A stretch of 64,000 nt of DNA. Origin: Advenella mimigardefordensis DPN7. GTDB lineage: Bacteria > Pseudomonadota > Gammaproteobacteria > Burkholderiales > Burkholderiaceae_B. Numbering within the stretch: the first letter of the stretch is position 1; every line of letters starts with the position of its first letter. A model generated the notes under the pieces. That model had not been told where the DNA came from. It saw only the letters and a program-made list of their open reading frames with translations, and did not search any database. A program made the translations under genes and the position numbers. The stretch lies in contig NZ_CP003915.1 in assembly GCF_000521505.1 (NCBI RefSeq), positions 3,658,001 through 3,722,000 of the forward strand, in the 5' to 3' direction. This document shows, one piece after another, positions 8,732 to 16,863 of this stretch.

Positions 8732-9532
8732 TCATCCGGCCATTTTCTCGCCGCCGTCTACCGGCACGGCCTGCCCGTTAATACTGCCCGATTGCGGCAA
8801 ACACAGCCACAGCACGGCATGCGCTACTTCCTCCGGCTGCACCAGCCGTCCCTGCGGGTTATTGCTGGCTAACGCCGCCCTTGCCTTGTCAGCCGTCATG
8901 CCGGTTTTAGCCATCATATTGGCGACAGCCCCGTCAAGCAGCGGCGTTTCGGTATAACCCGGGCACACGGCATTAACGGTGATATTTTTTCCTGCCAGCT
9001 CCAGGGCAAGGGCACGGGTCAGGCCCACCACGCCATGCTTGGCGGCACAATAGGCGGTCACATAACCGTAGCCCTTGAGTCCGGCAACGCTGGCTACATT
9101 TACAATCCGCCCCCAGCCCTGCGCCAGCATATCGGGCAGTGCCGCGGCGATGCATTGATACGTGCCGGTCAGATTCACCTGCAGCATCCGGTTCCAGAAT
9201 TCGGTATCCATGCGATCGAAACGTTCACTTTGCGCCTGCCCGGCATTGTTGACCAGAATACTGATCGGCCCAAAATGCGCCCGCGCTGCGTCAAAGGCAC
9301 TGCCTATTGCCTTTTCATCTGTGATATCGGCCTGTACCGTATGCACTTGCCCGGAACCCGTAGCCAGCCCGGCCACCGCTGCTGCCAGGCGCTCGCCGTT
9401 ACGAGCCAGCAGCGTTACCCGGGCGTCGGCATCCAGCGCCAGGCGGGCCACTTCCAGCCCGATCCCCTGGCTGGCACCGGTGATGAGCACGTGACGATTG
9501 TCCAAAGATGGTGTAGCAGTCTGCGTTGTCAT
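8732..9532 (-). CDS. SDR-family oxidoreductase, probable 3-hydroxyacyl-CoA dehydrogenase
   Basis: A classical short-chain dehydrogenase of 266 residues. It has the NAD(P) glycine motif TGASQGIG near residue 18, NNAGQA near 100, the catalytic Ser in VASVAGLKG and the Tyr-Lys pair in YCAAKHG near 160-166. It also has the PGYTETPL element after the active site. It probably oxidises a hydroxylated CoA intermediate, consistent with its place between the monooxygenase/reductase gene and the enoyl-CoA hydratase gene. It begins 3 nt after the upstream stop codon, which implies cotranscription. Confidence 0.88.
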   Translation of the reverse strand: MTTQTATPSLDNRHVLITGASQGIGLEVARLALDADARVTLLARNGERLAAAVAGLATGSGQVHTVQADITDEKAIGSAFDAARAHFGPISILVNNAGQAQSERFDRMDTEFWNRMLQVNLTGTYQCIAAALPDMLAQGWGRIVNVASVAGLKGYGYVTAYCAAKHGVVGLTRALALELAGKNITVNAVCPGYTETPLLDGAVANMMAKTGMTADKARAALASNNPQGRLVQPEEVAHAVLWLCLPQSGSINGQAVPVDGGEKMAG

Positions 9533-9535
9533 GAT

Positions 9536-11896
9536 TTATCCGTTCTGCATTGATTGGGCCCGTTCGAACAGCGTCTCGATTTGCCGCTTGCCGGCGCTGT
9601 ACTGTCGCGGCCAGTTCACTTGCGTATAGCCGATTTTGGCGGTTTCGCTTAATGTCCAGGCCGGGTTGGCCAGATGCGGACGGCCAATGGCGCATAAATC
9701 GGCACGACCCGAGGCAATAATACTGTTGACCTGATCCGCTTCCGTGATGGCGCCGACTGCCATGGTCGCGATGCCCTCCTGATTGCGGATTTCGTCTGCA
9801 AATGGCGTTTGATACATGCGTCCATAGACCGGCTTTTGATCGGGACTGACCTGGCCCGATGAGCAATCAATCAGATCGGCCCCCGCAGCCTTGAAGGCAC
9901 GGGCGATAAGCACAGCGTCATCCGGGGTAATCCCCCCTTCCACCCAGTCGCTGGCCGAGATACGTACATTCAGCGGCCGGTCTTCGGGCCACACCGCACG
10001 CATGGCAGCAAAGACTTCAAGAGGAAACCGCAGGCGGTTTTCCAGTACGCCGCCGTAGGCATCGCTGCGCTGATTGGTTAATGGGGAAATAAAGCATGAG
10101 AGCAAATAGCCATGTGCGCAGTGCAACTCCAGCACATCAAACCCTGCCTGGGCGGCACGCTTAGTGGCCTGCACAAACTCATCTGTGATTTGCTGCATGC
10201 CGCTAGGGTCCAGCGCTGTCGGCGTTTGCGATACATCCGGCAAATAAGGCAAAGGCGAGGCCGACACCAGTGGCCAGTTGCCCGATTCCAGCGGCATATC
10301 AATACCGTCCCACGCGGCTTTGGTCGAGCCCTTGCGACCGGCATGCCCCAGTTGAATACCGATTTTCGCATCCGACTGCGTGTGAACCGCCTGCACAATA
10401 TGTTGCCAGGCCTGCATTTGAGTCTGGTTCCACAAACCAGGGCAATACGGTGTGATGCGCGCCTGCGGTGAGACGCAGGTCATCTCAACCATCACCAGTC
10501 CGGCACCGCCCAATGCACGCGCCAGCAAATGCTGAAAGTGAAAATCGCCCGGTACGCCATCGGTGCAGGAATACATGGCCATGGGAGAAACCACGATTCG
10601 GTTTTTCAGTACCACAGAGCGCAGACTGAACGGGGTCCACATCGGTGGAATCGCAGCGATATCGCTGTCTGCTGCCATTGCCGTTACCGTGTCGGGCTGG
10701 CTCGCCGGCGTGCCCTGCACACTGAACCAGCGTTCAAAATGATGCATCCACTGCGAATCGCGCAGCCTCAGGTTTTCATGTGAAATACGCTGAGAACGTG
10801 TGAGCAGCGAATAGGCAAATTGTTCCGGCGCCAGTTTGCTATAGCGTTTGACATTCTCAAACCATTCCGTCGAGTTGCGTGCTGCATTCTGGATTTTCAG
10901 TACTTCAACGCTGCGCAGCGCTTCGTAATGCGTGAGTGCAGCGTCGATATCGCTGCAGGTTTGAAAACTGCCGGCCAGTTCTATGGCATCTTCCAGCGCC
11001 AGTTTGGTGCCCGAGCCGATGGAAAAATGCGCGGTATGCGCCGCATCGCCCATTAGCACCACAGGTACCGTTTTACCGTTAGGCAGCGTTTGCTTATGCA
11101 CCCACTGTCCACAGATGACGCGTGGAAACTGGATCCAGATGGCTGAACCGCGCAGATGCTTCGCGTTCGACAACAGCTTATGGCCGTCCAGCCAGGGCGC
11201 GAACAGTTTCTCGCAATAGGCAATACCATCCTCTTGCGACATGCTGTCGATACCCGCTGCACGCCAAGTTTCATCACGGGTTTCAACAATGAAGGTGGAC
11301 ATGCCTTCTTCATATTGATAGGCGTGCGCCTGAAACCAGCCATGTTCTGTATTAACAAAGGCAAAGGTAAACGCATCGAACGTTTTTTGTGTACCCAGCC
11401 AGACAAAACGGCAGCGCCGTGTGTCGATGTCGGGCCTGAATGTATCGGCGTAGCGTGTCCTGATCCGGCTATTGATGCCGTCCGAAGCGATGACCAGATC
11501 GGCATCATAGTCCACAGCCAGAGCCTGATCGTCTTCGACGACGGTTTCAAATACCAGTTCCACGCCAAGATCCAGGCAACGCTGCTGCAGGATATTGAGC
11601 ATTTTCTTTCGCCCGATGCCGATAAAGCCATGGCCGCCGCTGCGGATGGTGGTTTGGCCGATATGAATATCAATATCATCCCAGTGGTTGAACTGGCGGA
11701 TGATTTGTTCCGCAGTAGGCAAATCGGCCTTCTTCAGGTTTTCCAGCGTTGCGTCTGAAAATACGACCCCCCAGCCAAAGGTATCAAAGGGACGGTTGCG
11801 CTCAATCACCACGACCCGGTCCTGGGGATTGCGTTTCTTTAACAGCAGCCCGGCATACAAACCTGCGGGGCCACCACCAATACATACAATATTCAT
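9536..11896 (-). CDS. abmA: Fused FAD monooxygenase/old-yellow-enzyme reductase, 2-aminobenzoyl-CoA monooxygenase/reductase type
   Basis: A 786-residue two-domain flavoenzyme. Residues 1 to about 385 form a class A flavin monooxygenase with the dinucleotide motif [14 protein letters not shown] at the very N-terminus and [25 protein letters not shown] near 280. Residues from about 405 on form an old-yellow-enzyme/NADH:flavin oxidoreductase barrel, with [18 protein letters not shown] and the [21 protein letters not shown] signature in part visible. This architecture is characteristic of 2-aminobenzoyl-CoA monooxygenase/reductase and of the related salicylyl-CoA 5-hydroxylases; the first hydroxylates and reduces the ring in one polypeptide. 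ATG at 11894-11896 has AAAGGAT upstream. First gene of the operon. Confidence 0.88.
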   Translation of the reverse strand: MNIVCIGGGPAGLYAGLLLKKRNPQDRVVVIERNRPFDTFGWGVVFSDATLENLKKADLPTAEQIIRQFNHWDDIDIHIGQTTIRSGGHGFIGIGRKKMLNILQQRCLDLGVELVFETVVEDDQALAVDYDADLVIASDGINSRIRTRYADTFRPDIDTRRCRFVWLGTQKTFDAFTFAFVNTEHGWFQAHAYQYEEGMSTFIVETRDETWRAAGIDSMSQEDGIAYCEKLFAPWLDGHKLLSNAKHLRGSAIWIQFPRVICGQWVHKQTLPNGKTVPVVLMGDAAHTAHFSIGSGTKLALEDAIELAGSFQTCSDIDAALTHYEALRSVEVLKIQNAARNSTEWFENVKRYSKLAPEQFAYSLLTRSQRISHENLRLRDSQWMHHFERWFSVQGTPASQPDTVTAMAADSDIAAIPPMWTPFSLRSVVLKNRIVVSPMAMYSCTDGVPGDFHFQHLLARALGGAGLVMVEMTCVSPQARITPYCPGLWNQTQMQAWQHIVQAVHTQSDAKIGIQLGHAGRKGSTKAAWDGIDMPLESGNWPLVSASPLPYLPDVSQTPTALDPSGMQQITDEFVQATKRAAQAGFDVLELHCAHGYLLSCFISPLTNQRSDAYGGVLENRLRFPLEVFAAMRAVWPEDRPLNVRISASDWVEGGITPDDAVLIARAFKAAGADLIDCSSGQVSPDQKPVYGRMYQTPFADEIRNQEGIATMAVGAITEADQVNSIIASGRADLCAIGRPHLANPAWTLSETAKIGYTQVNWPRQYSAGKRQIETLFERAQSMQNG

Positions 11897-11999
11897 GACA
11901 GATCCTTTGAACACAGCCTGTGACCATCGCCCGTCGAACCGTTACTATGGTAGCGATTCAGTACAGACGGGGGCCTGCAGCACAGCGGTTTTGTCTCTT

Positions 12000-12040
12000 T
12001 TACAATTGTAATTTATTTTAAGTTTAAACTAATTTATAAT
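12000..12040 (+). promoter_or_regulatory. Palindromic operators overlapping a promoter (candidate MarR sites)
   Basis: Two perfect palindromes lie close together: TTACAATTGTAA (12000-12011) and AGTTTAAACT (12021-12030). A consensus TATAAT is at 12035-12040, with TTTATT 17 bases upstream as a weak -35. The second palindrome thus fills the spacer, and the first overlaps the upstream edge. MarR proteins bind AT-rich palindromes of about this size and often repress their own and the divergent operon. Assignment to the adjacent regulator is inference. Confidence 0.5.
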
Positions 12041-12107
12041 GCACTACAAACTTTTTTTAATTAGGTGTAACGGCAGTCATGCCAATTACCTTCAGCAGGC
12101 ACGAATA

Positions 12108-12170
12108 CTGAGTGTAATAAGTGCTGAGTGTAATAAGTGCTGAGTGTAATAACGTTGAGTGTAAGAAGCG
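12108..12170 (+). repeat. Four tandem copies of a 16-bp repeat
   Basis: Units start at 12108, 12124, 12140 and 12155. The first two are identical (CTGAGTGTAATAAGTG); the third and fourth are degenerate, the third being one base shorter. The block lies between the putative marR promoter and the gene. No open frame with a ribosome site runs through it. Confidence 0.85.
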
Positions 12171-12357
12171 GCTGCGTGCAGGATGCAATAAGTACCACAG
12201 GTGCAGAAGCGCCATCATCCCCTGCATGAAGCCGCTGCAACAATGAGGTGCACACCCCAGGCAGAAACCCCAAGAAAACCGGACAGGGTTTACAATCTGC
12301 CCGGTCCCACATGAACGGCCATGTCGTTTTATTTACGTTTATTCTGCAGGAGCAGTT

Positions 12358-12831
12358 ATGCAACACGATCTGGAAACCCGCGCCGCCACCATTGATCATT
12401 CCGAATTGCGTCTGTGGCTGCGTCTGCTTACCTGCACCAGCCTGATCGAAAACCGCATCCGCAACTATCTTCGTGTGCAGTTCGATTGCACCCTGCCGCG
12501 CTTTGACCTGATGGCGCAACTGGCCAAAGAGCCGCAAGGCATGCGTATGGGAGACTTGTCTGCAAGACTGATGGTCAGCAATGGCAACGTCACCACCATT
12601 GCCAATCAGCTGGAAAAAGAAGGCCTGATCCTGCGCAAGGTGAGCAGCGAAGACCGCCGCAGTACCTTTTTGCGACTCAGCGCCAAAGGCCGCCGGCAAT
12701 TTGACCAGATGGCCTCAGCCCACGAAGCCTGGCTTCAGGACATGCTCAAAGGTATGCCCAAGGGCAATCAGAAGCAGCTGTATGCGCTGCTGGCCGATCT
12801 GAAGCAGGCAGCGCTCGCCTCACAGGAGTAG
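12358..12831 (+). CDS. MarR-family transcriptional regulator
   Basis: A 157-residue winged-helix regulator. The DNA-binding part includes MRMGDLSARLMVSNGNVTTIANQLEKEGLI (helix-turn-helix, about residues 62-91) and the wing SSEDRRSTFLRLSAKGR near 97-113. Helical dimerisation segments flank it at both ends. A GGAG lies five bases before the ATG. It is divergent from the aminobenzoyl-CoA operon, and MarR proteins in such positions usually respond to the aromatic acid or its CoA thioester. It is therefore the likely local repressor (inference). Confidence 0.93.
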   Translation: MQHDLETRAATIDHSELRLWLRLLTCTSLIENRIRNYLRVQFDCTLPRFDLMAQLAKEPQGMRMGDLSARLMVSNGNVTTIANQLEKEGLILRKVSSEDRRSTFLRLSAKGRRQFDQMASAHEAWLQDMLKGMPKGNQKQLYALLADLKQAALASQE

Positions 12832-12940
12832 TCCCGATCATTTCGGACGCATACAACCGGTAATAGCAATCGAGTAAAATAGTTTTTTAGTGACACCGCC
12901 CGGTATCAACAGGCACTATTTTTTCTTTGGAGCAGTCCGG

Positions 12941-14536
12941 ATGAATGCGACAGCGATTCAGCAAAACCAACAGTCAAGCCACCAGGTCGATCTTTTGGTC
13001 ATCGGTGGCGGGATCAACGGAGCCGGTATCGCGCGTGATGCAGCGGGACGAGGCCTGTCTGTATTGCTTTGTGAGCAGGATGATCTGGCCAGCGCCACTT
13101 CATCGGCCAGCAGTAAACTGATTCATGGCGGCCTGCGCTATCTGGAGCAGTACGAATTCCGTCTGGTACGCGAAGCGCTGGCCGAACGCGAAGTGTTATT
13201 GAATATCGCGCCGCATATTGTGCGCCCCTTGCGTTTCGTGCTCCCCCATGATCACACCCTGCGTCCGGTCTGGATGATTCGCGCCGGCCTGTTTCTCTAC
13301 GATCATCTGGCCAAACGCTCGGCGCGCCTGCCGGGATCCCGGCACATTCGCCTGGACGATGGTTCGCCTTTTGCCCAGCCCATGAGCGAGCGTATCAAAC
13401 AGGGTTTTATTTATTCCGATTGCCAGGTTGATGACTCCAGACTGGTCGTGCTCAACGCCATGGATGCACAGGCGCGCGGCGCGCACATTCTCACGCGCAC
13501 TGCCTGCACCGGCGCGCGTATTCAGAATGGTCGCTGGCAAGTTTCCCTGCAGGATGCAACTGGTCGCCGCTCGCAGGTGAGTGCCAAAGTGCTCGTTAAC
13601 GCCGCAGGGCCCTGGGTAGACACGGTCCTCAAAACACTGCATGACCCGGATGCCCAGCCACGCAGTCATCTGCGCCTGATCAAAGGCAGTCACCTGGTCA
13701 CCCGCAAGCTTTATGAAGGCGACCATGCCTATATTTTGCAAAACGATGACAAGCGTATCGTCTTTATCACCCCGCATCGCGATAACTATTCCATGATCGG
13801 CACCACCGATGTGGATTTCAATGGCGACGCACGCCACGCACAGATTTCCGAAGAAGAAACCGACTACCTGCTGTCCGTGGTCAATCGGTACCTGCGCCAG
13901 CCGGTGCAGCGCGACGCCATCGTCGCCAGCTGGTCTGGGGTGCGGCCACTCTATGATGATGCAGAAGGCAAGGCAGCCGCCGTCACCCGCGATTATGTTT
14001 TTGATGTGAGTGGCGGTAAAAACGGCGAGCCGGCCATGCTCTCGATTTTTGGCGGCAAGATCACCACCTATCGCAAGCTGGCCGAGCATGCGCTGGAAAA
14101 ACTCCAGCCGTTTCTGCAGCAGGGACCGGCCTGGACCGCTACCGCGCCGCTGCCGGGCGGCCAACTACCCGATCTGGACCCGCAACGCTATACGGAACAG
14201 CTGCAAACGCGCTATCCCTGGCTGGATAGCACCTTGCTGGCCCGCCTGATCGCTGCCTATGGCTCCATGACCACCGATATTCTCGGCGATGCCGATGCCG
14301 TGTCCGACCTGGGCATGCATTTCGGGCACGGCCTGTATGAAGCCGAAGCACGCTGGCTGATCAATCGCGAATGGGCGCAAAGCACCCACGATATTCTGTG
14401 GCGCCGCACCCGGCTGGGTCTCGCCTTCAGCGCCGGGCAACAACAAACGCTTGACCATTGGCTTACCGGCAGAACTCTGGCGGCAACGACAGCGCGCGAC
14501 GCGTTTTTTAATGCCACCCCGGCGCCCCAATCATGA
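12941..14536 (+). CDS. glpD: Aerobic glycerol-3-phosphate dehydrogenase
   Basis: Membrane-associated flavoprotein that oxidises glycerol 3-phosphate to dihydroxyacetone phosphate and reduces quinone. At 531 residues it has a normal length. The FAD motif DLLVIGGGINGAGIARDAAGRG is near residue 16, followed by ATSSASSKLIHGGLRYLEQYEF, IFGGKITTYRKLAEHAL near 370 and the C-terminal DILWRRTRLGL. The ATG at 12941 has GGAG eight bases upstream; a GTG at 12890 would add 17 residues without family support. No glpR, glpF or glpK is adjacent, so it stands alone 109 nt after the marR stop. Confidence 0.97.
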   Translation: MNATAIQQNQQSSHQVDLLVIGGGINGAGIARDAAGRGLSVLLCEQDDLASATSSASSKLIHGGLRYLEQYEFRLVREALAEREVLLNIAPHIVRPLRFVLPHDHTLRPVWMIRAGLFLYDHLAKRSARLPGSRHIRLDDGSPFAQPMSERIKQGFIYSDCQVDDSRLVVLNAMDAQARGAHILTRTACTGARIQNGRWQVSLQDATGRRSQVSAKVLVNAAGPWVDTVLKTLHDPDAQPRSHLRLIKGSHLVTRKLYEGDHAYILQNDDKRIVFITPHRDNYSMIGTTDVDFNGDARHAQISEEETDYLLSVVNRYLRQPVQRDAIVASWSGVRPLYDDAEGKAAAVTRDYVFDVSGGKNGEPAMLSIFGGKITTYRKLAEHALEKLQPFLQQGPAWTATAPLPGGQLPDLDPQRYTEQLQTRYPWLDSTLLARLIAAYGSMTTDILGDADAVSDLGMHFGHGLYEAEARWLINREWAQSTHDILWRRTRLGLAFSAGQQQTLDHWLTGRTLAATTARDAFFNATPAPQS

Positions 14537-14878
14537 GGTGCCAGTCTGCTTATACAACTTATACAGGTTTGATCGCGCCAGCCCTAATATCATGCATCTC
14601 TTTGCATATTAAACGGGATGCACAAACCGGACTCCCGGCACCAGGACAAGCCATTTCACATGCGCGCCCAGCCGCTGTAGCGCTTGCACAACGCCCGTTT
14701 GGGCTCATTTTGCAAACCTGCCTGATGCGTCAAATCGATACGGAGCCGCAATCATCGGTCTTACGGAAAGGCAGCAATGTATTTCTTATTTATGACATGT
14801 CATCAAATAAACAGGTTGGGGATGGTAATATGCGCCTGATAAATCCCCATCACCCAAAACAGTATCACCATATTAATA
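14537..14878. other. Intergenic region without a recognisable gene
   Basis: 342 bases between glpD and the CYTH-CHAD gene. An open frame on the plus strand has no family features, poor codon character and no ribosome site. No hairpin with a T-run was found downstream of glpD. The last 80 bases are AT-rich and probably contain the promoter of the next gene. Confidence 0.5.
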
Positions 14879-16612
14879 ATGACCATGTCTGAACAGGAAC
14901 TTAAGCTACACGTGCCTGCGTCCGCAGCTGCGCAAGTAGAAAAGGCGCTTAAGAAGGCAAAATGCGAAACCATTTCGCTGCGCGCCATGTATTTTGATAC
15001 AGCAGATCGCGAACTGGCCAAATCAAAAATCGCCATCAGGCTGCGCCTGGAAGGTGAAAACTGGGTTCAAACCCTGAAAATGCCGGGCAGCAATGCGCTG
15101 ACCAAACTTGAACTGAACCACAACCGCCCCAGCCCTGTGCTGGATTTAAGTTTGTACGCAGGCACACCGGCCGAAGCCGCCCTGCTCAAACTGGCCAAGC
15201 CACTGGAACTTCGTTACGAAACGAACGTTACCCGTGTGTTTCGGCGTCAGCGCACGCGCAAAGGCACCATAGAAATTGCCTACGATACCGGCGTCATTCG
15301 CGCCGCCGAGCTGGAACTACCCATATCCGAAGTGGAATTTGAACTGGTTTCTGGTTCCGCCGAGGCCATTTTCGAGATCGGCAAAAAATGGCTGTCTCAA
15401 TATAAGCTGATTCTGGATTTGCGCAGCAAGTCGCAACGCGGTGATGCGCTGGCGCAATCTGCAGCCAATATCAGGCTCACCGAATCAGCCGGCGCAAAAA
15501 ATGTCGTACGTAACGACGAGGTGCTGCGTTTCTGGGCGCCCCGCAAGGCACGTGCCTACGAAATCGACAAGCAGGACAGTGCCACGCAGGCACTGATCTC
15601 GGTCACCACCGAATGCCTGGAACAAATTTGTGCCAACACCGGCGCCCTGGCCGAAATTGATACGCTGGGCGTTGTTTCAGTGGGCCGCCCCGAGCATGTG
15701 CACCAATTGCGCATTGGTATGCGCCGGCTCACCAGTAACTGGAAACTGTTTACCGGCCTGGCCTGGCTGCCAGCGCAGGACGTGCGCGATGAGCTGCGAG
15801 TGCATTTAGGCCGCTTTGGCGCCACCCGTGATCTTGAGGTTATGCTTGCAACTGTCGTGCCTGTGCTGACCGATGCCGGCATGCCGGCCATGCAGTTTGG
15901 CACTCATGCAGAAGGTGCCACACCGCACGATATCGCGAAAGACCCGACATATCAACAATGGCTGTTGCGATTGCTGGAGTGGACGGTACTCACGCCCACC
16001 AACGATCCTGTGCCCGCCGTATCAGATAACACTGACCAAGCGCCGCTGGATGTAGCAGACGACGAGCCACAGACCGATGTGACGCCCAAAGCGTCGGATG
16101 AGACTGCGGCCGCCACTGCGTCTGCTTCCGAACAAACTGCAGCAGCGTTGACGTCAGCCACAGGCAGTGCCCCTGCACAGATTGAACCGATTATTATTCC
16201 TCTGACACCGCTGCCGCAAGCACGTCCTGTACTGCGCAGATTGCTGGAACAACGCCTGAACAAATGGAACCGGCAAATCGTTCGTCACTGGAAAACCGAA
16301 GATAAATCCGACATTGAGGCCTATCACGACCTGCGCAAGCGCATCAAACGCATGCGTTACGCCCTGAATGTATACGAAGGTTTGCGCCCCAATTGCAACC
16401 TGACCGGCTATGTGAAAAAGCTGGCCGCAGCACAGGAAGTATTCGGCCATCTGAACGATATGTCTACCGCCCTTACGTTCTTCAGCGCCCATACACAAAC
16501 CCATCCCGCTGCCTGGTTCGCCGTGGGCTGGCTCACCGCCACGATTGAAACGCTGAAGCTCCAGGCCGACGAAGTGCTCACGCATATCCCGGGAAAAATC
16601 CGCTACGACTGA
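14879..16612 (+). CDS. CYTH-CHAD domain protein (inorganic polyphosphate/triphosphate type)
   Basis: 577 residues with two domains. The N-terminal CYTH tunnel fold (about 1-205) opens with the EQELK (ExExK) motif and has YFDTADRELAKSKIAIRLR and ISEVEFELVSG, the acidic/basic strands that bind triphosphate. The CHAD helical domain (about 235-575) contains the conserved histidine motifs VHQLRIGMRRL and YHDLRKRIKRMRYAL, associated with polyphosphate binding. Between the CHAD halves is an insertion of about 85 residues (about 375-460) rich in Asp, Thr, Ala and Ser. Such proteins are triphosphatases or bind polyphosphate granules; which applies here is not visible. ATG at 14885 is an alternative start. 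Confidence 0.9.
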   Translation: MTMSEQELKLHVPASAAAQVEKALKKAKCETISLRAMYFDTADRELAKSKIAIRLRLEGENWVQTLKMPGSNALTKLELNHNRPSPVLDLSLYAGTPAEAALLKLAKPLELRYETNVTRVFRRQRTRKGTIEIAYDTGVIRAAELELPISEVEFELVSGSAEAIFEIGKKWLSQYKLILDLRSKSQRGDALAQSAANIRLTESAGAKNVVRNDEVLRFWAPRKARAYEIDKQDSATQALISVTTECLEQICANTGALAEIDTLGVVSVGRPEHVHQLRIGMRRLTSNWKLFTGLAWLPAQDVRDELRVHLGRFGATRDLEVMLATVVPVLTDAGMPAMQFGTHAEGATPHDIAKDPTYQQWLLRLLEWTVLTPTNDPVPAVSDNTDQAPLDVADDEPQTDVTPKASDETAAATASASEQTAAALTSATGSAPAQIEPIIIPLTPLPQARPVLRRLLEQRLNKWNRQIVRHWKTEDKSDIEAYHDLRKRIKRMRYALNVYEGLRPNCNLTGYVKKLAAAQEVFGHLNDMSTALTFFSAHTQTHPAAWFAVGWLTATIETLKLQADEVLTHIPGKIRYD

Positions 16613-16740
16613 TTCGGCAACGGATCCCGGTCCTGAGGCTTGTCATGCTCAGGATCTGGATTAACGTCAAGTGAACTGCTATGGCTATTGCTGGAACGCC
16701 ATTGTGTCCAACTTTTCCATACCCGTTCACAAGTGCGGAC

Positions 16741-16788
16741 AAAAAACACCCTGCACGCCCGGAAAATGTATCCGGGTCTGCAGGGTGT
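16741..16788 (-). terminator. Rho-independent terminator downstream of ftsY
   Basis: A 10-bp outer stem (ACACCCTGCA at 16746-16755 with TGCAGGGTGT at 16779-16788) and a nested CCCGG/CCGGG. On the minus strand this is followed by six T. On the plus strand it is followed by CGTTTT, so it may also end the CYTH-CHAD transcript. It lies about 75 bases beyond the ftsY stop. Confidence 0.85.
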
Positions 16789-16863
16789 CGTTTTGGGCTG
16801 ATCAAGTGTTTGGCTGGTTGACCGTTTGGCCGGTTGAGCCTTGGCCGGTGGAGCGTTGGCTGA

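Larger units (their letters stand above)
11897..12357. other. Divergent control region between the aromatic operon and its MarR gene
   Basis: 461 bases without a gene. It holds an AT-rich core at about 12000-12065 with two palindromes and a good -10 element, then a 16-bp tandem repeat at 12108-12170, then about 180 bases of unremarkable leader before the marR start. The 100 bases next to the operon start carry no obvious structure. Reading frames on the minus strand across 12061-12699 are shadows. Confidence 0.7.

Noticed and set aside
12061..12699. Minus-strand open frame across the 16-bp repeats and marR
   Set aside because: It runs antisense through a clear MarR gene and through tandem repeats, and no start signal was seen.
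13196..14164. A 322-codon minus-strand open frame inside glpD
   Set aside because: glpD is complete and canonical on the plus strand; the antisense product is His/Gly/Gln-rich shadow sequence.
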